Of a DNA stretch of 64,000 bases, positions 43,044-51,828 are shown piece by piece (position 1 is the first letter of the stretch; each line of letters opens with the position of its first letter). Where the stretch lies: assembly GCF_016124325.1 (NCBI RefSeq), contig NZ_WGNY01000030.1, forward strand, positions 124,001 to 188,000, in the 5' to 3' direction. A model generated the notes under the pieces. The model was not told the origin of the DNA. It made no database searches and saw only the letters and a list, made by a program, of their open reading frames with translations. The position numbers were made by a program, and so were the translations under genes. Source of the DNA: Phenylobacterium sp. (GTDB lineage Bacteria > Pseudomonadota > Alphaproteobacteria > Caulobacterales > Caulobacteraceae).

Positions 43044-45209
43044 TCAGCCGATCACGTCCTCGATGCGGATCGGCAGGCGGCGCACCCGCTTGCCGACCGC
43101 GTGGAACACGGCGTTGGCGATCGCGGCCTGGACGCCGGCGGTTCCCAGCATGCCGACGCCCTTCACCCCGCCCGGCAGGTGCGGGTCGTCCTCGTCCAGC
43201 ATCAGCACGTCGAACTCCGGCATGTCGGCGTGCACGGGGATCAGGTAGTCGGCGAAGGTGTCGCCCACGATCCGGCCCGAGGCGCGATCGGTGGCCACCT
43301 GCTCGTGCAGCGCCATGCCGATCCCCCCGATCAGGCCGCCGACGTACTGGCTGCGCGCCAGCAGCGGATTGAGGATGCGGCCCGCGGCGAAGGCCCCGCA
43401 GACCCGCCGCACGCGAATCTCGCCCAGGTCGGGATCGACCCCCACTTCCACGAAGATGGCGCCATAGGCGTTGGCGCTGAAGGCCATGTTCTCCGGCGCC
43501 GCCGAGGCGCCCTCGGTCTCCAGGCCATCGGGCGCCAGGCGGGCCAGTATCTCGGCCAGGCCTTCAGCGGCGTTGCGCGAGCGGCTGCGCACCAACCCGC
43601 CCTCGAAGACGAGGTCGTCGGGCGCTGCATCGGCCAGCGGCGAGGCGCCGTCGGCCGCGACGCGTTCGGCCACCATGGCGCGCAGGCGCGCCATCGCCGT
43701 CTCGACCGCCGGCGTGAAGCTGGCGGTCACCATCGAGCCGCCCGTGAAGGGGCCTTCCGGCAGGTCGGTGTCGCCCAGTTCGACGCGGACGTTGTCCATC
43801 GGAAGGCCGAGGCCCTCGGCCGCGAGCTGGCCTATGGCGGTGTAGGCGCCCTGGCCGAAGTCCTGGGTGCCGCACTGGACCAGCAGGCCCGCGTCCGGCT
43901 CGACCCGCACCCGCACGCGGCAGGGCTGGTGGTGCACGGGATAGACGGACGTCGCCATGCCCCAGCCGATCCGCCAGCGGCCGTCGCGGGCCTTGCCCGC
44001 CGCCGGCCGGCCCGACCAGCCGAAACGCTCGGCGGCGGCGTAGCAATCCAGCAGGCTGTTGCTGCTCCAGGGCCGGTCGGTCTCCGGATCCTTGCTGGCG
44101 TAGTTGCGCACCCGCAGTTCGACCGGATCGATCCCGAGACGGCCGGCCGCCTCGTCCAGCGCCGACTCCAGGGCGAACAGGCCAGGCGCCACGCCGGGCG
44201 CGCGCATGGGGATCGGCAGCGGCTCGTTGGTCCGCACGATGCGATGCGTGGTCGCCACATTGGGGCAAGCGTAGAGCCAGCGCGAAACCCGCGCCGTGCC
44301 GTCGGCATAGTCGCCATGCGTCGCCGTCTGGCCCAGCACGGCGTGGTCGATCCCGGTCAACCGTCCCTCGGCGTCGAAGCCGATGGCCAGGTCCTGAACG
44401 GTCTCCTGCCGGCGTCCGACGAGGTTGAAGAGTTGGGCGCGGGTGAGCTCCAGGCGGACAGGGCGTCCCGTGCGCCGCGACGCCAGGATCGCCCACATCA
44501 TCCAGGGCCACCAAAGCTGCCCCTTGCAGCCGAACCCGCCGCCCATGAAGCGCGAGACGACGCGCACCTGGTCGGCCGGGATCTGGAACGCGTGGGCCAC
44601 GAGGCGCTGGGTGGCGAAGATCGCCTGGGTGCCGGTGTGGACCACGACGCGGTCGCCATCCCAGGCGCAGACCACCGAGTGGGGCTCCATGGGGTGGTGG
44701 TTGTTGACCGCCGTCTCATAGCGGTTGCGCAGGACCAAGCTGGCTTCGGCCAGGGCGGCGCCGGGATCGCCGCGAAGGGTCGTGGCCGGATAGCGCCCGA
44801 CGATATCGGGCGCGAAGGCGGTCTCCAGGGCCTGATCCATGGCGGTGACCGCCGGCTCGGCGGCGAGGTCGAGGCGTACTGCCCGCGCGCAGGCCTCGGC
44901 CTCGTGCAGCGTCCCGGCGACCGCCAGGGCCACCGGCTGGCCGGCGAAATGGATGCGCGGCTCGCGGGCCAGGGCGGTCGATCCGGAGGGCTTGAAGACC
45001 TCGGCCTCGGCGTAGGAGACGAGGTCGGCGAAGCCGGGCAGGCCGCGCGCCGGCCCGCCGTCCACGCCCAGCACCCGGCCGTTGGCGATGGGCGCCTCGA
45101 CCAGGGCGGCGTGGAGCATGCCGGTCATCGGCGTCTCGGCCTCGTAGACCGCCCGTCCGGTGACCTTGAGCGCCGCCTCGAGGCGGACCGGACTTTCCAC
45201 CCGCGTCAT
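43044..45209 (-). CDS. Molybdenum hydroxylase, molybdopterin-binding large subunit (PaoC/YagR-like)
   Basis: 721 residues. Domain order as in xanthine dehydrogenase-family large subunits: N-terminal a/b hammerhead (KVTGRAVYEAE), NNHHPMEPHSVV, SRFMGGGFGCKGQ for Moco, PMRAPGVAPGLFALESALDE, and QCGTQDFGQGAYT. Together with the FAD and 2Fe-2S subunits upstream it would oxidise aldehydes or N-heterocycles. The C-terminal catalytic segment reads GVKGVGMLGTAGV, with Met where most members have Glu. No Tat signal is on any subunit. ATG 45209 overlaps the previous stop (ATGA). Confidence 0.9.
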   Translation of the reverse strand: MTRVESPVRLEAALKVTGRAVYEAETPMTGMLHAALVEAPIANGRVLGVDGGPARGLPGFADLVSYAEAEVFKPSGSTALAREPRIHFAGQPVALAVAGTLHEAEACARAVRLDLAAEPAVTAMDQALETAFAPDIVGRYPATTLRGDPGAALAEASLVLRNRYETAVNNHHPMEPHSVVCAWDGDRVVVHTGTQAIFATQRLVAHAFQIPADQVRVVSRFMGGGFGCKGQLWWPWMMWAILASRRTGRPVRLELTRAQLFNLVGRRQETVQDLAIGFDAEGRLTGIDHAVLGQTATHGDYADGTARVSRWLYACPNVATTHRIVRTNEPLPIPMRAPGVAPGLFALESALDEAAGRLGIDPVELRVRNYASKDPETDRPWSSNSLLDCYAAAERFGWSGRPAAGKARDGRWRIGWGMATSVYPVHHQPCRVRVRVEPDAGLLVQCGTQDFGQGAYTAIGQLAAEGLGLPMDNVRVELGDTDLPEGPFTGGSMVTASFTPAVETAMARLRAMVAERVAADGASPLADAAPDDLVFEGGLVRSRSRNAAEGLAEILARLAPDGLETEGASAAPENMAFSANAYGAIFVEVGVDPDLGEIRVRRVCGAFAAGRILNPLLARSQYVGGLIGGIGMALHEQVATDRASGRIVGDTFADYLIPVHADMPEFDVLMLDEDDPHLPGGVKGVGMLGTAGVQAAIANAVFHAVGKRVRRLPIRIEDVIG

Positions 45210-46192
45210 GCCGCGCCTCCGACGGTTTCGAGCGCGCGCTTCACCACGCGCCTGAGCAGATCGACCTTGAAGCCGTTGTGGGCCAGCGGCTCCGCGCCAT
45301 CGACGGCAAGGGCCGCGGCCTCGTCGAACGCCTTGTCCGACGGCGCGGCGCCCACCAGCGCGGCCTCGGCGGCTTCGAGCCGCCAGGGGCGCGCCGCCAC
45401 ACCGCCCGCGACGAGCCGCGCCCGGGCGATCCGGCCGCCCTCGACGCGCAGGACCGCGGCGAGCGAGACCACCGCGAATTCGAAGGACGCACGATCGCGC
45501 ACCTTGAGATAGGTCGACCGCGCGCCGCCGCAGGGCGGAACCTCGACCGCCGCGATCAGTTCGCCGGGCGCCAGTTCGGTGTCGATATGGGGTGCGTCGC
45601 CGGGCAGGCGATGCAGCTCGGCCACGGAGATGCGCCGGGTCTCGTCAGGGCCCATCACCTCGACCTCGGCGTCCAGGGCGGCGAGCGCCACGGCGAGGTC
45701 GGAGGGGTGGGTGGCGCAGCAGGCCTCACTGGCGCCGAAGATCGCGTGGCCGCGGTTCTCACCCGCCCGCGCGCCGCAGCCGGAGCCGGGCGCGCGCTTA
45801 TTGCAGGGCAGGGCGTCGTTGCGGAAATAGGCGCAGCGGGTCCGCTGGAGCAGTACGCCGCCGATCGTGCCCATGTTGCGCACCTGGCCGGAGGCGCTGG
45901 CGTTGATCGCCTCGGCCACAAGCGGCCAGCCTCGGGTCACCGCCGCGTGCGCCGCGGTGTCGCTCAGGCGCGCCAGCCCGCCCAGGCGCAGCCGGCCGTC
46001 ACGCTCCACGCCGATCCCATCAAGCGGCAGGCGCGAGATGTCGACGACGAGCGCCGGCGCAGCGGCCCGCGCCTTCCACAGCGGCATCAGGTCGGTTCCG
46101 CCGGCGATATAGGCCGCCCCCGGCTTCGCGCCGGCGGTCAGCGCCTCGGCCACATCACCGGCGCGCAGATAGTCGAACGCCACGCCGCTCAC
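45206..46192 (-). CDS. Molybdenum hydroxylase, FAD-binding subunit (PaoB/YagS-like)
   Basis: 328 residues, VAO/PCMH-type FAD domain: AYIAGGTDLMPLWKA and NASASGQVRNMGTIGGVLLQ. Between them and the C-terminal CO-dehydrogenase flavoprotein domain is the four-cysteine insertion TRCAYFRNDALPCNKRAPGS plus GCGARAGENRGHAIF and CCATHPSDLAVAL, which in PaoB/HCR-type subunits holds an extra 4Fe-4S cluster. The start is GTG 46192, overlapping the upstream stop (GTGA). Passes electrons between the 2Fe-2S subunit and the acceptor. Confidence 0.9.
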   Translation of the reverse strand: MSGVAFDYLRAGDVAEALTAGAKPGAAYIAGGTDLMPLWKARAAAPALVVDISRLPLDGIGVERDGRLRLGGLARLSDTAAHAAVTRGWPLVAEAINASASGQVRNMGTIGGVLLQRTRCAYFRNDALPCNKRAPGSGCGARAGENRGHAIFGASEACCATHPSDLAVALAALDAEVEVMGPDETRRISVAELHRLPGDAPHIDTELAPGELIAAVEVPPCGGARSTYLKVRDRASFEFAVVSLAAVLRVEGGRIARARLVAGGVAARPWRLEAAEAALVGAAPSDKAFDEAAALAVDGAEPLAHNGFKVDLLRRVVKRALETVGGAA

Positions 46193-46659
46193 AGGCCCGC
46201 CACCTCGGCGACGGCCGCCACGATGTTGGGATGCGCACCGCAGCGGCAGAGGTTGCCGCTCAGGCCCTCGCGGATCGCCTCGACGCTGTCGACGCCCTCG
46301 CCGATCAGCGCCAGGCCGGAGAGGATCTGGCCGGGCGTGCAGTAGCCGCACTGCACGGCGTCATGGCGCACGAACGCCGCCTGCAGCGGATGCAGCGCCT
46401 CAGGCGTCCCGATCCCTTCGATGGTGGTGATCGCCCGACCTTCGTACGAGGCGGCCAGGGCCAGGCAGGCCTTGATACGCCGCCCGTCGGCCAGGACCGT
46501 GCAGGCGCCGCAGGCGCCCATGTCGCACCCCTTCTTCACGCCCGTGAGGCGCAGGGTGTCGCGCAGGACGTCGAGCAAGGTGGCGGTGGGCGGCGCGTCG
46601 ATGCGGCGCGCCTCTCCGTTGACGGTGAGCGAAAGCGCAGGGCGCCCGGCGTCGGCCAT
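46189..46659 (-). CDS. Molybdenum hydroxylase, 2Fe-2S subunit (PaoA/YagT-like)
   Basis: 156 residues. Plant-type ferredoxin cluster CDMGACGACTVLADG plus a later Cys (IKACLALA), and the second helical 2Fe-2S cluster QCGYCTPGQILSG with NLCRCGAHPNIVAAV. All eight cysteines are in place. Unlike E. coli PaoA it has no twin-arginine signal, so the complex is cytoplasmic. AAGGAG precedes ATG 46659. First gene of the three-gene operon. Confidence 0.93.
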   Translation of the reverse strand: MADAGRPALSLTVNGEARRIDAPPTATLLDVLRDTLRLTGVKKGCDMGACGACTVLADGRRIKACLALAASYEGRAITTIEGIGTPEALHPLQAAFVRHDAVQCGYCTPGQILSGLALIGEGVDSVEAIREGLSGNLCRCGAHPNIVAAVAEVAGL

Positions 46660-46736
46660 GGGCGGCTCCTTCTCTGGAGTGTCGGAATGACCCCAGTCTA
46701 GCCGCGCCCCGCAATTTGACAAGCGGTAAGTTATAT

Positions 46737-46755
46737 TTGCTGATTGGTCAGTTAA
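46737..46755. promoter_or_regulatory. Candidate TetR operator upstream of the molybdenum hydroxylase operon
   Basis: TTGCTGATTGGTCAGTTAA with core dyad CTGA-TTGG-TCAG (46740-46751), in an A/T-rich patch (46714-46755) that overlaps the stop of the tetR gene and lies 80 bp before the operon's ATG. Operators of the TGACnnnnnGTCA/CTGAnnnnTCAG kind are common for TetR proteins. Confidence 0.55.
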
Positions 46756-47342
46756 TCGCGCGCCATCCGCCTCACGAAATCGTCGAGGAACGCCGACCAG
46801 GCCGCCTGGAATTCGGGATCGGAGGGCGACTTGCCCACGATCATCCGGGTCACCTGCGGAAACGCCAGCGGGTAGATCGCCAGGGCGTGGAGGGCCAGTT
46901 GCAGCAGGTCGGTGGGCAGGTCGGCCGGCAGCTCGCCCTTCGCCTGCTGTTCCGCGAGCCGCGCGGCCTGGCGCGCGATGGACTCGCGGCGCGGCTCCTC
47001 CGCGGTGATCTGGCCGTCCGCGTCGCGTTCAGCCGCTTCCCAAGTCATGAACCGCACCCAGACCGGGTCGGCGGCGGCCGAACCGAACCGCTGGCGGAAG
47101 AGCCGCCCTGGACCATCGCCTTCCGGCGGCGGCGCGCGATGGTGGCGGAACTTGTGGTCGAGGATCTCCTCGAACAGCGCCTCCTTGCTCGGAAAGTAGT
47201 GGTAGAGCAGTTGCTTCGAGAGGCCGGCCCTGCGGGCGATGGCCTCGATGCGCGCGCCGGCGAAGCCGTGCGCCGCGAACTCGTCGCGGGCCGCCTGCAT
47301 GATCTTGGCGCGCGTGCGCGCCGCGTCGCGGATCTCGCCCAT
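46752..47342 (-). CDS. TetR-family regulator
   Basis: 196 residues. HTH at residues ~30-50 (RIEAIARRAGLSKQLLYHYF), TetR_N start RTRAKIMQAARDEFAAHGF, and a C-terminal TetR_C-type helical domain with DFVRRMARD at the end. It is upstream of and co-directional with the molybdenum hydroxylase operon, with an operator-like dyad in between, so it probably represses that operon. Confidence 0.88.
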   Translation of the reverse strand: MGEIRDAARTRAKIMQAARDEFAAHGFAGARIEAIARRAGLSKQLLYHYFPSKEALFEEILDHKFRHHRAPPPEGDGPGRLFRQRFGSAAADPVWVRFMTWEAAERDADGQITAEEPRRESIARQAARLAEQQAKGELPADLPTDLLQLALHALAIYPLAFPQVTRMIVGKSPSDPEFQAAWSAFLDDFVRRMARD

Positions 47343-47505
47343 GGCCGCGTTGGTACCAGCGGGCGGGCTTCCGGGCCAGAACGGGCCGGCGCCGGCGCCT
47401 GGAGGGCATGGAATTGCTTTCCCCTAGGCGCCCCGGGCGATTATCTGGAATGAACGCCCCTTGGGGCCGCCGCAGTGTCCGCTTGCCGTACGAGACCTTC
47501 GATCC

Positions 47506-49278
47506 ATGTCCGACGCCGTGAACGTCCCTGAGTCCAAGCCCTGGCCCGTCATGTCGCTCGCCGAGGCGCACGCGCGGCTCACCGCCCCTGGCGCGCCGTT
47601 CGAGATCGAGGAGAAGGTGATCCGGGGCGTCCGCACGCGGACCTGGAAGAACGCCCCGCCCACCCTGCGCGACGTGTTCCTCAACGGGCTGCGGTTCCGC
47701 GAGCGCGAGTTCCTGGTCTACGAGGACGACCGCGCCACCTTCGACAGCTTCGCCCGCGCCACGCTCACCCTGGCCCACCGGCTGCTCGCCGACGGCGTGA
47801 AGAAGGGCGACCGCGTGGCGGTGATCATGCGCAACTTGCCCGAATGGCCGGTGGCGTTCTGGGCCGGCCAGCGGGTGGGCGCGATCGTCACGCCGCTGAA
47901 CGCGTGGTGGACGGGCGCGGAGCTGGAGTACGGCCTGGCCGATTCCGGAACCAAGGTCGCCTTCGTCGACGACGAGCGACTCGAACGCCTGGGCCCGCAC
48001 CTGAAGGCCCTGCCCGACCTTCAGCGCATCTACGTGGCCCGGCTGCACGAGGCGGGCGGCGACGGGCGCTGCCACCGGCTCGAGGACGTGATCGGCAAGG
48101 TCAACGACTGGGGCAAGCTGCCCGAGCTGGCGCTGCCCGACGTGCCGCTGGATCCCGAGGACGACGCCACCATCCTCTACACCTCGGGCACCACCGGAAA
48201 GCCCAAGGGCGCGCTGGGCACCCACCGCAACATGACCTCCAACATCGGGGCCAGCGGCATCTCGGCGGCGCGCAACTTCCTGCGGGCGGGTGATCCCCTG
48301 CCCGAGCTCGACCCCACCAAGGCGCCGCAGCGGGTGGGCCTGCTGGTGGTGCCGATGTTCCACGCCACCGGGCTATCGGCGACGCTGTCGCCCTCGCTGA
48401 ACTCGGGCGGCAAGCTGGTGCTGATGCGGCGGTGGGACGCCGAGCCGGCCATGCGCCTGATCGAGCGCGAGAAGGTCAGCTCGACCGGCGGGGTGCCGAC
48501 CATCGCCTGGCAGCTCATCGAGCACCCGGCACGCGCGAAATACGACCTCTCCTCGCTGATGTCGGTAGCCTATGGCGGCGCCCCGTCGGCGCCCGAGCTG
48601 GTCCGCAAGATCGCCGAGGTGTTCCCGGGATCCGCCCCAGGCAACGGATGGGGGATGACCGAGACCACCGCCACCTTCACCAGCCACCTCGGCCCCGACT
48701 ATCTCAACCGGCCCGACAGCGCCGGGCCCGCCGCGCCGGTGGGCGAGATGCAGATCCGCGACCCCGCCAACGCCAAGACCGTGCTGCGGCCGGGCGAGGT
48801 GGGCGAACTCTGGGTGAAGGGCCCGCAGGTGGTGAAGGGCTACTGGAACAAGCCGGAGGCCACCGCGGAGACCTTCGTCGACGGGTGGCTGCGCACCGGC
48901 GACCTGGCGCGCATCGACGAGGAGGGCTTCCTCTTCATCATCGACCGCGCCAAGGACATGCTGATCCGCGGCGGCGAGAACATCTACTGCGTCGAGGTCG
49001 AGAACGTTCTCTACGACCACCCCGACGTCATGGACGCCGCCCTGGTGGGCGTGCCGCACAAGACGCTGGGCGAGGAGCCGGCAGCCGTCGTCCACTTGCG
49101 CCCCGGCGGGACGGCCACCGAGGCCGAGCTGCGCCAGTGGGTGCGCGACCGGCTGGCGGCCTTCAAGGTCCCGGTCAAGATCGCCTTCTGGCCCGAGACG
49201 CTGCCGCGCAACGCCAACGGAAAGATCCTGAAGGTCGAGCTGAAGAAGGCCTTCGCCATGGAAGGGGAAACCACGTGA
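47506..49278 (+). CDS. AMP-forming acyl-CoA ligase
   Basis: 590-residue ANL-superfamily enzyme. P-loop ILYTSGTTGKPKGALGTH (~residue 225), A5 motif NGWGMTETTATFTSH, A7 WLRTGDLARIDEEGF, hinge RAKDMLIRGGENIYCVEVEN and the catalytic Lys in PRNANGKILKVEL. The substrate is likely a medium/long-chain or aromatic acid. Start ATG 47506. It overlaps the flavin-reductase gene (GTGA), so both work in one operon. Confidence 0.92.
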   Translation: MSDAVNVPESKPWPVMSLAEAHARLTAPGAPFEIEEKVIRGVRTRTWKNAPPTLRDVFLNGLRFREREFLVYEDDRATFDSFARATLTLAHRLLADGVKKGDRVAVIMRNLPEWPVAFWAGQRVGAIVTPLNAWWTGAELEYGLADSGTKVAFVDDERLERLGPHLKALPDLQRIYVARLHEAGGDGRCHRLEDVIGKVNDWGKLPELALPDVPLDPEDDATILYTSGTTGKPKGALGTHRNMTSNIGASGISAARNFLRAGDPLPELDPTKAPQRVGLLVVPMFHATGLSATLSPSLNSGGKLVLMRRWDAEPAMRLIEREKVSSTGGVPTIAWQLIEHPARAKYDLSSLMSVAYGGAPSAPELVRKIAEVFPGSAPGNGWGMTETTATFTSHLGPDYLNRPDSAGPAAPVGEMQIRDPANAKTVLRPGEVGELWVKGPQVVKGYWNKPEATAETFVDGWLRTGDLARIDEEGFLFIIDRAKDMLIRGGENIYCVEVENVLYDHPDVMDAALVGVPHKTLGEEPAAVVHLRPGGTATEAELRQWVRDRLAAFKVPVKIAFWPETLPRNANGKILKVELKKAFAMEGETT

Positions 49279-49844
49279 GCCGCCGCCCCATCATCGTCGG
49301 CCTGGGCGGCACCGTCCGCGAGGGCTCCTCCACCGAAAAGGCCCTGGCGTGCGCCCTGCGCCACGCCGAGACGCTGGGCGCTGAGACCCGCCTGCTGGGC
49401 GGCGCGTTCCTGGGCGAGCTGCCGATCTTCGATCCCCGGCCCGGCGGCCCGACCGAGGCCCAGCACGCGCTGGCCGAGGCGATCCGCGGCGCCGATGGCG
49501 TGATCGTGGCGAGCCCGGGCTATCACGGCTCGATCTCGGGCGTGATCAAGAACGCGCTCGACACCCTGGAGCTGACGCGAACCGACCCCCAGCCCTATCT
49601 CACGGCCAAGCCGGTGGGCACGATCATCACCGCCGACGGCTGGCAGGCGGCGGGGACCACCCTGATGGCCCTGCGAGCCATCATCCACGCCCTGCGCGGC
49701 TGGCCCACCCCGTTCGGGGCGGCGCTGAACTCCGGCGGCGGGCTGTTCGACGAGGCCGGCGCGTGCCGCGACGAGAAGGACGCCTGGCAGCTGGCGACCG
49801 TGGCCGAGCAGGTCGTCGACTTCGCAAAAATGAAGGCCGCCTGA
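49275..49844 (+). CDS. NAD(P)H-dependent FMN reductase family protein
   Basis: 189 residues with a flavodoxin-like fold: GLGGTVREGSSTEKALACAL (FMN phosphate loop), ADGVIVASPGYHGSISGVIK followed by NALD, the NADPH_FMN_red signature. It may supply reduced flavin or act as a quinone reductase. GTG 49275 overlaps the upstream ligase stop; AAGGGG lies eight bases before it. Confidence 0.88.
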   Translation: MSRRPIIVGLGGTVREGSSTEKALACALRHAETLGAETRLLGGAFLGELPIFDPRPGGPTEAQHALAEAIRGADGVIVASPGYHGSISGVIKNALDTLELTRTDPQPYLTAKPVGTIITADGWQAAGTTLMALRAIIHALRGWPTPFGAALNSGGGLFDEAGACRDEKDAWQLATVAEQVVDFAKMKAA

Positions 49845-49976
49845 CGAGGGCGCGCGGCCGAACCGTCGCGGTCCGCGTATATCCTCGGCGCGGCCGCGTG
49901 ACGCGGGCGCGCCGATTGCGTCGATTCATCTGTTCTCTTAAGACTCTGAGTGGGACGCGGAAGTCAGGGTGTGACG

Positions 49977-51710
49977 ATGGCTGACGATCCCATTTCAGAG
50001 CCTCTTTCCGATCCGAGAACGGCCAGCGCGACCGACCTGTCGGTGGGCGACGGGACCAGCTTGTCGTACCTGAACGCCGAGGAACGCGCCGGCGTCACCA
50101 TCGAGGGCAAGACCAGCTTCACCATCGATCGGGCCGGCCTGCAGATGACCGGCTTCGATCCCAACACGATGAAGCCCTACCCCGGCTGGGGCGGCGTGGC
50201 GGGCCAGGCCTTCACCATCACCTACGCCTTCCGCTCGACCGCGCCGGCGCAGATGCCCAGCGACACCGACGGCTTCCAGCGGTTCAACGCCCAGCAGATC
50301 TACCAGACCGAGCAGGCGCTGCAGGCCTGGTCCGACGTGGCCAACATCAAGTTCGTGCGGGTGGGCGAGGGCTCGTCGGGCGAGGCGGTCTATTCCGACA
50401 ACGCCTCGATCCTGTTCGGCGACTACTCGTCGGGCGAATCCGGCTCGGCGGCGTTCTCCTATTTCCCGGGTAGCACCGCCGCCAGCAGCTCGGCGGGCGA
50501 CGTCTGGATCAACATCACCGCCGGCACGAACTCGATCCCCAGCATGGGCAACTACGGCGCCCAGGTGCTGATCCACGAGATCGGCCACGCCATCGGGCTC
50601 GACCACCCGGGCGACTACAACGCCGGCGAGGGCGGTGCGATCACCTACGCCAACAACGCGGAATATTATGAGGATTCCCGCCAGTACACGGTGATGAGCT
50701 ACTTCTCGGAGTCGAACACCGGGGCCAGCTACAACGGCCGCTACGCCTCCGCGCCCCAACTCGACGACATCCGCGCCGCCCAGATCGAGTACGGCGCCAA
50801 CATGAGCACGCGCACGGACGACACGACCTACGGGTTCAACTCGACAGCCGACCGCGCCTGGTTCGCCGCCACGTCCAGTTCGAGCCGGCTGGTCTTCGCG
50901 GTGTGGGACGCCGGCGGCCGGGACACCTTCGACTTCTCGGGCTATTCGCAGAGCCAGAAGATCGACCTGGGCGAGGGCCATTTTTCAGACGTCGGCGGCA
51001 TGGTGGGCAATGTGGCGATCGCCCAGGGCGCCCAGATCGAGAACGCGATCGGCGGCTTCGGCGCGGACTCGATCGTCGGCAACAGCCTGAACAACTCGCT
51101 GAGCGGCGGGGCCGGGAACGACACCATCGCGGGCGAGGCGGGCGCCGACACCATCGAGGGCGGCTCCGGCACGAGCTACCTGCGCGGCGGCGACGGCAAC
51201 GACTCGATCGTTGGCGGGACGGGCTTCGACGACATCAACGGCAACCAGGGCAACGACACCTGTGTCTCCGGCGGCGGAGACGACTGGGTGGTCGGCGGCA
51301 AGGACAACGACAGCCTCGTGGGCAGCGCGGGCCAGAACCTCGTCTACGGCAACCTCGGCAACGACACCTGCGACGGCGGCGACGGGAACGACATCGTCCG
51401 CGGCGGCCAGAACGACGACATCGTCAACGGCGGGGCCGGGGACGACTATGTTTCGGGCGACAAGGGCGACGACACCATCACCGGCGGGGCGGGCGCGGAC
51501 CTCTTCCACACCTTCGGAGCCGCCGGGATCGACCGGGTGCTCGACTTCCACATCTCGGAGGGCGACCGCGTCCTGGTGGACCCCGGCACCCAGTACACGG
51601 TGTCCCAGGTGGGGGCCGATACGGTGGTCTCCATGACCGGCGGCGGCCAGATGATCCTGGTGGGCGTCCAGATGAGCACCCTCACCGGCGACTGGATCTT
51701 CGGAAGCTGA
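49977..51710 (+). CDS. Serralysin-like RTX metalloprotease
   Basis: 577 residues. The catalytic domain holds the metzincin zinc site HEIGHAIGLDHP (His200, Glu201, His204, His210) and the Met-turn YTVMSYFSES. From ~365 there are about ten Ca-binding RTX nonapeptides of GGxGNDxI type (GGAGNDTIAGEAGADTIEG, GGDGNDSIVGG, GGDGNDIVRGG), then a C-terminal secretion signal region ending DWIFGS. No Sec signal, so type I secretion is expected; no transporter genes adjoin it. Several RTX units are degenerate (GNDTC). Start ATG 49977, with a possible GTG two codons earlier. Confidence 0.92.
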   Translation: MADDPISEPLSDPRTASATDLSVGDGTSLSYLNAEERAGVTIEGKTSFTIDRAGLQMTGFDPNTMKPYPGWGGVAGQAFTITYAFRSTAPAQMPSDTDGFQRFNAQQIYQTEQALQAWSDVANIKFVRVGEGSSGEAVYSDNASILFGDYSSGESGSAAFSYFPGSTAASSSAGDVWINITAGTNSIPSMGNYGAQVLIHEIGHAIGLDHPGDYNAGEGGAITYANNAEYYEDSRQYTVMSYFSESNTGASYNGRYASAPQLDDIRAAQIEYGANMSTRTDDTTYGFNSTADRAWFAATSSSSRLVFAVWDAGGRDTFDFSGYSQSQKIDLGEGHFSDVGGMVGNVAIAQGAQIENAIGGFGADSIVGNSLNNSLSGGAGNDTIAGEAGADTIEGGSGTSYLRGGDGNDSIVGGTGFDDINGNQGNDTCVSGGGDDWVVGGKDNDSLVGSAGQNLVYGNLGNDTCDGGDGNDIVRGGQNDDIVNGGAGDDYVSGDKGDDTITGGAGADLFHTFGAAGIDRVLDFHISEGDRVLVDPGTQYTVSQVGADTVVSMTGGGQMILVGVQMSTLTGDWIFGS

Positions 51711-51733
51711 CGGCCGGCCGGCGAAGAAGATCG

Positions 51734-51794
51734 TTTCCAGCCGGCCCCAAGAGGCCTATAGAACGTGCTCCACCGCCCGGCCGAAAGGCCGGGC
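51734..51794 (+). promoter_or_regulatory. Promoter and leader hairpin before trcR
   Basis: TTTCCA (51734-51739), 17-bp spacer, TATAGA (51757-51762), then a perfect stem GCCCGGCC-GAAA-GGCCGGGC (51775-51794) with a GNRA loop. If the promoter is right, the hairpin is the first element of the trcR leader. Otherwise it terminates the metalloprotease gene. Confidence 0.4.
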
Positions 51795-51828
51795 GCCTTC
51801 GTTTCAAGAACTTGCCGAAGACCACGCC

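Noticed and set aside
43101..45512. 803-codon open frame antisense to the molybdenum hydroxylase large subunit
   Set aside because: Composition typical of an antisense shadow (Arg/His/Gly/Asp-rich), no recognisable domain, while the opposite strand has a complete known family.
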